Of a stretch of 64,000 nt of DNA, positions 1 to 9,531 are shown piece by piece (position 1 is the stretch's first letter; each line of letters opens with the position of its first letter). The position numbers and the translations under genes are program-made. The notes under the pieces are model-generated. The model was given only the letters and a program-made list of their open reading frames with translations, was not told the DNA's origin and did no database searches. The stretch is taken from positions 34,396-98,395 of the forward strand of contig MU859194.1 of NCBI GenBank assembly GCA_033297205.1, read 5' to 3'. Origin of the DNA: Pseudoneurospora amorphoporcata (Eukaryota; Ascomycota; Sordariomycetes; Sordariales; Sordariaceae).

Positions 1-997
1 ACGCGTAGCCTGGGGCAGGCGATTTCGGTTTCTCTGTAGCCACAGTTTCCTTGACGATTTCGACAGGTTTTGGAACGGGTTCCGGTTCGGGTGCTGGCGC
101 GGACGGGGAATGCTCTTCGGCAAGTGGAATAGCAATCTTGGTACCATCCTTCCATGTGATCGTCTCCGGGGCCCAATCTTCGTCGTCATCGTCAATGTCG
201 GCCCAATTCGCCTGGCCTCTAGTATCTTCTGGTTGGAGCCGGCTCGCCATGTGAATTCCGTATTTCTTTAGTTCCTCGTCGGTATACTTTTTCGGCTCGG
301 GGGGTGGGACAGCTGCCTGCTTGTTAGCTATGGGTAAGTCCGTCTCGTCTGGCATGGGTATATGCTCACGTCTATTCTTGTTCCACACGGCATTTGGATC
401 TGGCGCACTACCCGTTTTGCCATTAGCGCCCATGGCAGATTTGACCGACCCGCTTCCCGTCTTTGCGATGAGCCTGGGCCGGGCCGTCAGACTTCCAAGG
501 GCAGAGCTGAGGGTCGCTGTCGACGCTGCAGGCTTCTCGGCGACCTTGGCAGGGGCGGCGGCCGGCGCAGTGGCTTTTGTAGTGAGGAATTTTTGGTTGA
601 CATTGATGGCCTTGAAGGCAATGGGCTTCTTGACAGTCGAAGAAGTGCGGGGCTTGTCGTCCTTGCTTTTCGCTGCTTCATTGTCGGATCCTCCGCTAAC
701 ACTGACTTCGGCCGAAGTTACCGCTTCATTCGCGATGTCGGATATATGCTTGTTCTCAATCTCTTCCGTAGCAGGGCTGGCAGTCTCGCCTGTTACTTGC
801 GGCTGGTCGAGGGGAGCATTTTGCGCGTCCGGGGCATCGATCCTGATAGCCTGAGGAGAGGGTGAGCGGGTCAGTGCACAGAGCCGGCTGAGAGGACGAT
901 TTTCGGAGAGCAGTGGGCTACTCACAGGCTCGGCCTCGGAAGTTACGTGTGTTGCATCATCAGATCGGTCCTTTGCTACCTCAGCGGCCAACATCAT
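1..997 (-). CDS. Unidentified acidic, Ala/Thr/Pro-rich protein (3' end outside window)
   Basis: Partial gene entering from the left edge. Exon 1 is 997-926 (24 codons from the first of two consecutive ATGs), the intron is 925-851 (GTGAGT donor, CTGAC branch, CAG acceptor), and exon 2 runs from 850 off the window. About 300 residues are visible. The first 170 or so are low complexity (Ala, Thr, Ser, acidic). They are followed by a better ordered block with KKYTDEELKKYGIHMASRL, then NWADIDDDDEDWAPETITW and DGTKI, then a Pro/Glu-rich tail. The ordered block looks conserved rather than random, but I cannot name the family. A cytoplasmic or RNP-associated protein is only a guess. A CTCACAG acceptor just 5' of the ATGs (1001-1007) suggests an intron in the leader. 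I see no signal peptide or membrane segment. Confidence 0.7.
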   Translation of the reverse strand, partial: MMLAAEVAKDRSDDATHVTSEAEPVSSPLLSENRPLSRLCALTRSPSPQAIRIDAPDAQNAPLDQPQVTGETASPATEEIENKHISDIANEAVTSAEVSVSGGSDNEAAKSKDDKPRTSSTVKKPIAFKAINVNQKFLTTKATAPAAAPAKVAEKPAASTATLSSALGSLTARPRLIAKTGSGSVKSAMGANGKTGSAPDPNAVWNKNRREHIPMPDETDLPIANKQAAVPPPEPKKYTDEELKKYGIHMASRLQPEDTRGQANWADIDDDDEDWAPETITWKDGTKIAIPLAEEHSPSAPAPEPEPVPKPVEIVKETVATEKPKSPAPGYA

Positions 998-2733
998 ACG
1001 CTGTGAGATTTCTGGTATTGGTCGGTTCGACGAGGGGGTGCTGGAATCGCAAGGGCTCGCGTAATGCGCCGGGGTATCTCGAGACTAAAGAAAGACGTGG
1101 AGGGATAAGTCGATGGTAGACTGTTTGGGTGAAGATTCCGTCAGTATTGCTGCTGAATATGTGCTGGATAGGTACTGCAGTGGGACAAAAGAGCGCGCGC
1201 CGAATATGCGATGCGACTTTTTGCGCAACAAGATGGCTGACCAGACAGAGCTGAGACCAAGGTGTAAGAAGGGTGTGGGGGAGAGGAAGAGTGAGGGGAG
1301 AAAAAACAGGCAGGGGAGGTCCAGGTGAAGTGCAACAAGGGGCCAGTTAACCTGGGGAAGTTGACTCAAGCGGCGAGGCAGAAGGTGGTGTTGAGCAACC
1401 AGACTATAGTGGTGTAGAAGTAGGCAGGCACGTACCCCTCCCTAATGTCGTTTTGGCGACAGAATGGGCTGAGCCTTGGTTGGAGGCCAACTTACAATGC
1501 GAATCCTTGTTAGGTGTTTCGTGTCGTTGTGTACGAAGGGAAAAGGAAATAAGGTAAGGAGAGGGGGGATGAGGAGGGAAACGACAACGGACGTTGTGGT
1601 TGTGAAGGTGAGGGTCAGGTTAAGAGTTTCGGTATGGAGGTGCTGCAGCAAGATGGAAAATGGAAAGTGGATTATTACTGGCTCACCACTCCGTCCAGTG
1701 TCCCGTCCCCGTCACTGGCCACTGTGACTGGGCTGAGGCGAGCAGCAGACTGGAGCGAGCAGGGGACTCGACCAACTGCCTGACTGGCTGTCTGACGGGA
1801 GTGAAGCAACTGAAGCAACTTCTTGAGTGTGTCAACAAACAAGAAACAAGAGTGCTTACCTTGATGTTATCTCTCCGTTTGCTCTACACTCGCGAAAGTG
1901 ACTCGTTGCGACTGAAGTTGAGTCTCTGTCATAGTGGAAATTGACGTTGAGGTGCCGTCGAAAGGCCACTGCAGTGCAGAGACACGGAGCTGTTGTTCAG
2001 GTGGCACCCATGCTTTGCTTCCGGCCTAGCGCAGACCCGGCCGGCCATCCCAGCGACCCGCACCAAAAGGGAGCTTGGACCGCTTTCTCCAGACTCGCTC
2101 AATGACAGTGCACAAACGGCAAGGTTGCAAGCGAGAACCAGGGGTCCTTCTCACATTCAACAAGACAACAACAGCCACACGCCTCGTCTATTTCCATGCG
2201 TCATGGAAAGCTCGTCGGGAGAAACAAGTTGCCATTGATATGTCAGTAGCAGTAGAATATTCTGCATGGCTCATGATGCTTGTTAATTTCAGTCTTTGGC
2301 GGTTCCCTTACAAAAAACACCCCCTTGGAGATCACATTCTGTGGTGTAAAAGGTTAAACCAACAGACTGAAACTGACAAGCTCGAGACTCCCTACAGTCA
2401 CCGGGTTTCATTCATCTGGAACTATCAGATCATGATCCAGGGTGCCGTCTTGTCCAGATTGGTTCAAGCCTGCTCCAGCTTCCACGTGCTTGATCTTCCG
2501 CTTCCATCTCCATAGTGGCCGCCAAACCGTCGCCCTACCTGCAAGATTGAATGTGGTTCGTTTCATGTAAGTCTCCCCGTTTGACATCACATCATCAAGA
2601 TCCGCCGTTTGGAGGTGCCTAGGGGAACCACTCCATCTATTGGATAGCACTTATATACACGGCTGATTTCTTGGATTGTTCATCGCCAAGTAGGGAAAAG
2701 GGATATCTCATGTTTAAATGTTCCGCCCCACGC
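998..2733. other. Gene-free stretch, probable spliced 5' leader of the left-edge gene
   Basis: No supportable coding region. On the minus strand a CTCACAG acceptor (1001-1007) sits just before the ATG of the left-edge gene. GTAAGT (donor at 1495) and GTAAGC (donor near 1858) lie upstream in the same orientation, so the leader may contain one or two introns. This is inferred from splice signals only. The stretch beyond about 2000 also borders the 3' end of the ATP synthase subunit f gene. Confidence 0.35.
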
Positions 2734-3693
2734 TTAGTGAGCGTTGTTCTTGTGGTGGCCTTTTTTGTCACACGTCAGCGCATTGTCCTCGTTTCTATGC
2801 CCCCCTGGACTGCCCAAAGATGACAGTTCCAAGTTGGGATGATCAGGCCACTTACGGAGGTGGAAGTAGTAGTTCTGGGCATAACCGACGATCAGGAGAC
2901 CGACAATGGCGTGAATCACGGCTGTTTTTCCACATGTCAGCATTTCCCCTGCTCTGTTATTCCTCCAGCATTTTTCCATTCTGGCTTCTTTGCTCTCTGG
3001 CATCTCTGCCGGTATCTCGGGACCAAGGGTGACGTACGCTTGACGGTAGGGTTCTTGCCAAAGTGCTTAGCCTGGTACTTGCCCCAGAAGCCGGAAGCCT
3101 TGATCTCGGGGGCGGGACCGCGGGGAAGCTTCTCGTAGAAGGAGACGACGCGCTTCATGGCGACGGCATCGGGAGCACCGCCAATGGCCTGGAAATTGGG
3201 GGGGTTGTCGAGTTAGCCACTGGACCTCCTGGTTCTGTATATCTCGCCAATCGCATCGTCTGATTTCCTTGTCTTCCCATTTCCCCCCTAGTTTCTTGTC
3301 CTGGTCGTCTTGTCTTGGTTGTTGCTGGTCATGATTGCTGGCCGTTGTTGATTCCTCCATTGTCGTGTCCGTATCATCCGGCTTGATATGTTGCCTTGCA
3401 CGCATTTCCGTATTTTCGCCCATTGCCGGTTTCCCCATCTTCCTTGCTCTTTCTCTCCCATCATTGCCCATTGCAGCAGTTGTCGCACTTGGTAACCCAG
3501 TCCATGTCGTATCTCGTCTATCGCATCATGTCTCGTCGGAATCGCAGCTGAATCAAAATCGGACGTACCTTGGGAGAGGCGACCTAGCACACATGCAATG
3601 TCAGCATCATCATGCTCTGCCACATGCCCAATTATCAAAACTCACCTTGGGGGGGATAAGGGTAGAGAGCGCACGGCGGGTGACGAAGCTCAT
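2734..3693 (-). CDS. ATP17: Mitochondrial F1Fo-ATP synthase subunit f
   Basis: Five coding exons: 3693-3646, 3583-3569, 3188-3038, 2921-2856 and 2759-2734. The product is 101 residues. It begins MSFVTRRALSTLIPPK and ends with a hydrophobic segment, VIHAIVGLLIVGYA, followed by QNYYFHLRHHKNNAH. This is the subunit f layout: a matrix-facing N-terminus with a presequence-like start, then one C-terminal membrane helix, part of the Fo stator/dimer region in the inner membrane. Exon 2 is only 15 nt (VASPK) and is needed to join exon 1 to exon 3. All joins keep phase and have GT-AG ends. Intron 2 (3189-3568) is unusually long for so small a gene. The gene is divergent from the complex I subunit at 4162. 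Confidence 0.93.
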
Positions 3694-4161
3694 TTTGGCG
3701 GTCGGTGGGTGGTTCAGCACTTGCACAGAGGTGTTGTTCCGATGTTGTCAACGGGATTTGAGCTGTTAAAACGCAAGGACCTTCTTTTGGCGACGGACGG
3801 CGGAGGGGGGTGCACGAGCCACTCACTCATCCATTTCCTCCGTCTCTCACTTCTTGCGCGGTTGTTTCCGGCTGGCCAATTGGAGAGGACATGGTGGGGG
3901 GTTGGGCTTGGCACTGACGGCTTCGAAGTTCGAACTTCCAGAGCCTCACAGCAAGCGTCAACGACAGGAAGCCAAGGTGGTCAGTGCTTCTCCCTGACTT
4001 CCACTATATCGTCACAATCACTTGCGACTTCAATTGCGGCTCCTCTTTTCGCGGTGGGAATTGGACGACGACGACCAAGCTCCCCGAATCCACCGTGCAC
4101 TCCTCTTCCGACTCCATCGATACGGTCGACGGTGTAATTGATAAACCCTACGATATCGAAA
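3694..4161. promoter_or_regulatory. Shared divergent promoter, ATP synthase subunit f / complex I 21 kDa subunit
   Basis: These 468 bp separate two oppositely oriented ATGs of nuclear genes for oxidative phosphorylation, so any regulatory sites here could act on both. A perfect 14-bp palindrome, GAAGTTCGAACTTC, lies at 3925-3938, near the middle. Its GAA/TTC composition recalls heat-shock-factor sites, but the spacing is not the canonical one. No clear TATA box was seen. Confidence 0.6.
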
Positions 4162-5042
4162 ATGTCTGCACTACGAGTTACCACCGCCTCGGCGGCGCGC
4201 ATGTTGCGCACGAATGCCATGACCCCCAGAGCTTCTGTCATGGGTCGTCGAGCAGCCAGCAGCGGCACCGACGACTCTGCGGTTCGCTCTGCGGAAGCCG
4301 CCCGCGTGCCCGAGAAGCTTCCCAAGGAGGACTCGCCCATGAACACGCCCAAGCGGAACTCGCCCAATTACGATGTTCCTATTGATATAGCCACTTCGTA
4401 TGCGCCCCCGGTGGTGTTATAAACCACCATCGATGTTCCAACAACTACACAAATCATGCCGTCTTTCCATATAGTCATCATGTAACGTTCAGTATGTGTT
4501 CATCGAGCTGCAACTGTTCTGACAATTCAAATGCAATGCCAGCACCTGGACCCCAGTCCCCAAGAACATCCAAAATGGTTCCGAGCAAGGCATCCTCCCC
4601 GCGGCCGTCGTCTCCGGTGCTCCCATGGAACTCCAGGCCCGTACAGTCCGGTAAGCCAGCCAGCATCCCGTCAAACCTATATCAGTAGTCACAACTCTTC
4701 ATACTTGCCATGGACTGACCTAACATTGCGGGCAGCATCTTCCTCCCCTCCAAACCCGCCACCCAATCCTCCAACTCGCGCGTGCTCTGGCGCATGGACT
4801 GGGACGTCCTCGAAAAGGGCCACAGATGGGAGAACCAGCTGATGGGCTGGCAGTCGTCGGGCGATTTCGTCCAGGGCACGCACCTCAACTTCCGCACCAA
4901 GGAGGAGGCCATTGCCTTTGCCGAGAAGCAGGGGTACGAGTATTTCGTGCAGGAGCCGAACCAGCGCCACTTTACGCCCAAGGCGTACGCCAACAACTTT
5001 TTGTATAGCCCCAAGAAGCTGAAGGTTGTTAGGACCAAGTAG
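4162..5042 (+). CDS. nuo-21: NADH:ubiquinone oxidoreductase 21 kDa subunit (NDUFS4 family)
   Basis: Three exons: 4162-4397, 4543-4650 and 4736-5042, giving 216 residues. The N-terminus is rich in Arg, Ala, Ser and Thr with no acidic residue in the first 30 or so, as in a mitochondrial presequence. The conserved core carries TWTPVPKNIQNGSEQG, then NSRVLWRMDWDVLEKGHRWENQLMGW and AIAFAEKQGYEYFVQEP, characteristic of the NDUFS4 accessory subunit in the peripheral arm near the NADH-oxidising module. The protein ends KKLKVVRTK. Length fits the fungal 21 kDa subunit. Both introns are in phase with GT-AG ends. The gene is divergent from ATP synthase subunit f and convergent with GID8. Confidence 0.95.
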
Positions 5043-5076
5043 AGTTGTAGGGGGAAGGGAAGGGAAGAGAGAGATG

Positions 5077-5100
5077 GGCATGGCATGGCATGGCATGGCA
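5077..5100. repeat. (GGCAT)n microsatellite
   Basis: Nearly five tandem copies of GGCAT, 35 bp after the stop codon of the complex I subunit. A second pentamer array of GTTCT lies 60 bp further on, at about 5161-5183. Confidence 0.9.
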
Positions 5101-6127
5101 GCGCTGCATGCACAAAGCCGGTACTAAACTACCTTAGCTACCTTGGCCCGGCCGGTGTCAGTTCTGTTCTGTTCTGTTCTGTTGCTCTGCCTGCGGAAGA
5201 GGAAGAGGAAGAGCGGGATGTGGATGTGGGAAAAGAGGGATCACAGCAACCTCTAACTTCGGCTACGAAACGCTACAGGCTACATACAGGCTACAGGTAC
5301 AAAGAAAGAAAGAAGGGAAGAACGGAAACCTCTGAGACGGACAAAGTAGTACAGAAAGAAAGACTGTTTGGTCTGTAAATATGGGAAACAACAGAACCAT
5401 AGAATGATGTACCAAATCAACCTAGAGCATTCGTTTTGCACATATTGCCTCTGTTGGCTTTTTGTATTGTGTTTGCATAAGGACGAGGCAAAAAAAAAAA
5501 AAACGACAGCGTCATATGAGACTGAACTGGCCGACGGGAGATCTAGCGGGACCAAAGTCTAGACTTAAAACTAACAAGTTTGAGTTCAGGAGACGAAGTT
5601 CGTCATTACAGGCAGAGCAAGAAGCTGCCTAAAGCGCAGGTGATATGAATGAAGCGGAAGAGGATCACCAGTCGAGAAAGCACGGGTGGTTGGAGGACAC
5701 TGACATTAAGCCTGGGATTTAAGAACAATAACCTAACTTGGTGGACAAGACGGAGGTAATCGACTTGTGCATTGTTGTGGAACTGGATGTAGACAACCTC
5801 TATTCGTGAGCTGTAAGGAACACGACAGACATCATACGGTAACATGACACTTTAGAGTTGACAGACAGCGGGACACAGAATCACAACACCAGAATGAGAA
5901 CGACTGCTGACCATCAAAATATTATGTATTGTATTGTGTCAATGGAGCACCGACTCCTGAGACCTCGTCTTCTGATAATGATAATGCGGTGAACCAACCC
6001 GCTGGCAATACTTCATGCCCCAATAGCAACCAAAAGGCGTCATGTTCTACCGCCTATCAGAACGCCTTTCAACATGCTTCAAATCGTCAAAACATCCAAT
6101 CATAACGATGAACGCCAGTCCGGTATG

Positions 6128-6157
<30 letters not shown>
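6128..6157. repeat. A30 homopolymer tract
   Basis: Thirty consecutive A residues about 115 bp beyond the GID8 stop codon. Length may be imprecise because homopolymers are prone to sequencing error. Confidence 0.9.
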
Positions 6158-6159
<2 letters not shown>

Positions 6160-6273
6160 ATCGAAAAGAAGAAAGCAAAAGGCAACTTCGTCCGTCTCCG
6201 GATACTAGAGGTCTACCGTCGGTACAATACGCATAGGTAGAGATCGCCTCATAACCGTGCCCTTGCGAGAATT

Positions 6274-7421
6274 CTAGCTCAAAATCATCGGCTCATGCAC
6301 ATTATCGTCCCCATTGCTGAGGCCCAGCTCGATACGGTCAGGAAGATTTCTCTTCTTGGACCGAGAAGTTGACTCAGCCCAGGCACGCATGCGAACGAGT
6401 TGACGGATAGCAGCTTCACGCCGGTCCATGTGCCGATGCAGGACTGCCTCATTCACTTGAGCTGCCGTGTTACGGCGCAGGTCAGAGTGGAGGAGCGCGG
6501 CCAGGTCGGGCTGGAGCTTGTCAGGCGGGAAGATGAGCAAGGCCATCGTTTTCTCGAGCTCCTTCAGGAACTGCTCGTTAGAGGCAGCGCGAGGAGCGAG
6601 CTTCTCCTGGGCAAAGTCGATGGCCGCTGTGGGATCATAGCCTCTGGCGTTGCGGATGAGCTCAATAAGCTGCAACCGAAGCAGGGAGAAGTGCAGCTGA
6701 GGATCACTGTCGAGGATCTGAGCAACTTTGTTAGTCAAGGTTCGACATGAGGTGAATGCATGACAGAAAAGTTGATGTATGGTTGAGAAATCATAAAGAA
6801 GTGGTTGGTTCTCATCAAAGAGCCCGAAGGCTTATGCGTGGTGCATGATTGAAACTCGTGTTCTAATCATCTCAAGGGAGGGAAGAGGTGTGGAGGATAG
6901 AGGGTTGAACCTACACCAGGGTCAAGCTCATTGAGGTCGGAGATGGCCTTCTGGATGTTTCCAACATGGATGGCATGCTGGATTTCCTGACGAGCATTGA
7001 TGGTAGGGTCTTCCTGCCTGGGCTTCAAGTTTGCCTCCTTTTGGAACTTTTCGGCGGCCTTGGGATATCCCTCCATTATTAGGTAGTCGAGGATCAGAGC
7101 ATTGATGTCACTGTGATGCTGTTAGCTATCGTCCAGTACCAAACAACGTGCGATGGTGGTTTCGATCAAAAGACAAAAGGGTGCAGCAAAAGTTCAGGGA
7201 TTTCGAGATTAGATGCAGAGTTTCTCCTCATGGATATCAGAGAGATTCCCATTAAATGCGATCATCATGTTGCTGGGTGCGGTGTTGGGGACGCAAGTGA
7301 AGGATGAAGCTTACCTCTTTGGCGACTTGACGTCGGCCACCTTGGTTTCGAAAGCATGTTTGGAAGGAGTTGCAGTCGAAGTTGAGGAAGTCTGTGATTG
7401 TATGCGACGGTGAGGGTCCAT
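6274..7421 (-). CDS. GID8: GID8-type LisH/CTLH/CRA protein of the GID/CTLH ubiquitin ligase
   Basis: Three exons: 7421-7315, 7110-6915 and 6717-6274, giving 248 residues. After a short polar N-terminus, a LisH motif (DINALILDYLIMEGYPKAA, about residues 36-60) is followed by the CTLH segment (INARQEIQHAIHVGNIQKAI) and the CRA region (QLHFSLLRLQLIELIR through VLHRHMDRREAAIRQLVRMR). This order and size match Gid8/Twa1, a scaffold subunit of the GID/CTLH E3 ligase, which in yeast degrades gluconeogenic enzymes when glucose returns. Joins are in phase and the first two donors are GTAAGC and GTAGGT. Length resembles the animal protein more than the longer yeast one. Confidence 0.92.
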
Positions 7422-8141
7422 TGTTGGTGCTTGCCGATGACGTTGGTTGGTTGCGGTGGTGGTGGTGCGGGATATCCAGCCGGTCCGTGGGAGCAGTGAA
7501 GCAGACGGGTATCGACGGCGGGAAGTGGTACTTGTAGAGGCGCAAAGACAGATGTGGGATTGGGGACAAATAAGCCGCCTCCTGGTGGATGATGAGCCAG
7601 AACGCTGCTAGCCAAACTGCCGCATCGGTTTCCCTTCACGTGTGCCAGCACATTGATGAAGTCACCGAATGCCGCACGCGCGCGAGCGGTGGACCGAAAC
7701 CGGAAGGCCGGTTGTGGTTGGAAGAGATGGAAATAGAAGAGAAGAAAATTGGGATGACGCAGAGTTTCGGCGTAGAAATAGTTTTTTCGCAGATGAGAAG
7801 AGATTGCGGATATTGACGTGGAGTGGGAGCCGAGTGGAAGCAGGCGGCAGAATTGAACCAACGGAAGAGGATCAAAAGACTCGGAAGCAAATGCGGTCTG
7901 TGCACAACTTTATCCATTTTGGCGGGGCAACACCGCCTGCCCCGCACACCTCACCATGGAAAGGAGCGCAAGTCTATGAGATCAGTCAACTGGTAACAGA
8001 CCCTTCTTCGCTTCTACCTGCCATCCCAAACTGTCCCAAACCTCACAAGGACAAAACGAATTGGAAAGACATTCAACAAAATTCGATATGGCATATACAT
8101 AAGATTACGCTTTTAATCGAAAGCCTTCTCTGGAATGATTC
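7422..8141. promoter_or_regulatory. Upstream region of GID8
   Basis: The 720 bp between the GID8 start (-) and the small ORF at 8142 (+). No ORF here is convincing. It must contain the GID8 promoter and 5' UTR. No specific motif was recognised. Confidence 0.45.
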
Positions 8142-8447
8142 ATGGAGCCACGTACTCCAGCACGACGACTAGCCTTCACGGCAGATGCAACAGCTGTCAC
8201 AGTTCCGAAGACCGGTGTTCCCCAGCTGGACGTGGGCGGGCTGGAAGACGTGTATGGTTGCGCGCGAGATATTGTATTCCATGGTGTTGTAGAGTACGAG
8301 GTGGAAGTTGCATCCTCAGCTTCGAAGGCAACAAAATGGAGGCGACTGGACTGGGAGCGAGATAACGAAGAGATGCTGGAGCTGGCACGAAACGGGGCTT
8401 ACAAGATCCCGACACATCTGGTTATAAGGGGAACCGTTAAAGGATGA
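8142..8447 (+). CDS. Small unidentified ORF, 101 residues
   Basis: A single open frame from ATG to TGA. The sequence has mixed composition, is not low complexity and has no obvious membrane segment. The stretch VEYEVEVASSASKATKWRRL suggests a beta-strand-rich fold. I recognise no family. It may be a real small gene, the last exon of a longer gene whose 5' exons I could not define, or chance. In favour: balanced amino-acid use and an ATG near the end of a gap with no better candidate. Against: short length and no recognisable homology. Confidence 0.35.
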   Translation: MEPRTPARRLAFTADATAVTVPKTGVPQLDVGGLEDVYGCARDIVFHGVVEYEVEVASSASKATKWRRLDWERDNEEMLELARNGAYKIPTHLVIRGTVKG

Positions 8448-9531
8448 AGTGGAGGAGGGCTGGACTTGACTTGTGTTCCACGCTGCATCAGATCGGTCCA
8501 CGTTGAATTCCCCAATGGATGGCCAGCGGTTGCGTTGCTGCAATGGGTTATGTACATAGTATAGTTGTGAATAGCGTCATGGTCATGCGGAGAGGTGCCT
8601 GGATATCAGGGGTAACCAGAATATCTCAACCCTAACCCCAAATGCAAATATTCAATATTGTGTCCGAGCTTCCATGTCTCCTCACGGGACTGTCCACTTT
8701 TGGCGGCTATGGAATGATTGGCAGCTGTACAAGAAGAGGGGACAGCCTTGCGTTGGGGTAACATCGGGCAATGTCCAGGCTCTTTTGATATCCTTCCATC
8801 CAGTGAGCTTCTTGGTTTGGCATGGTTCGGAGGGGTCCAGTCCAGAACGTTTGGTCAGGGAAAAAAAAAAAAAAAAAAAAAAAAACATTTGCATTTCGGA
8901 TGGTGTGTCGTATGAGGGTTTCTGAGTACAGTGAAAGTGGTCGCGTGTTTTCGTTTTCGTCTTTTTGGGGTGGTTGCATGTTCTCCAAACTCGAGGTTTA
9001 GACTAGAAAACGCCCCCTTGGTCAGTCAATGCATCGGTCAACCTCATCCTGCTTTGGACAACAAGACTTGCAGTGACCGCATTTTCCCATCTCTCATCAG
9101 AACCGGCCTCCTTTTCCGCCTTGCATCAGTCCGTCGGCCAAGTGGAACTCTAGGACCCCGAGAGAAAGGCAACCAATAATGTTGATGCGGTGACAAGACT
9201 CTATAAAACATACATATCGATACATTGCTGCATTTCCTACCTTATCTACACAATCTACATATTAGACATACTTCGTACTGCTTCGGCCACCGACGACGAG
9301 ACCGACCACTCTGCAGCTAAACCAACCAACCCAACCCAACCGCCCCTGAGAGGCACAAACACAACATAGCCGCGTCCTCCCCATTCCCGAATCTTGGGTA
9401 TCCCGTACCCGTCTCCCGTCTCTCGCCTCCTCGCATCCCTCAGGTACATATATAACACAGTACTCTAGACTTACCTCACCATCTTTAGCCAATCACACCT
9501 CACACCTGCCACCACCACCACCACCACCACC
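8448..9531. promoter_or_regulatory. Upstream region of URK1 with telomere-like motif and A25 tract
   Basis: No coding region supported. It contains AACCCTAACCCC at 8628-8639 (a telomere-repeat-like 'telobox'), an A25 tract at 8861-8885, and a CCA trinucleotide run (about 9509-9531) that ends at the URK1 start codon and so probably lies in its 5' UTR. Confidence 0.5.

Larger units (their letters stand above)
5043..6273. other. Convergent intergenic stretch between complex I subunit and GID8
   Basis: No coding region supported. It holds the 3' UTRs of two converging genes and several simple repeats: a GGCAT pentamer run (5077-5100), a GTTCT pentamer run (about 5161-5183), and an A30 tract (6128-6157). 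Confidence 0.6.
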
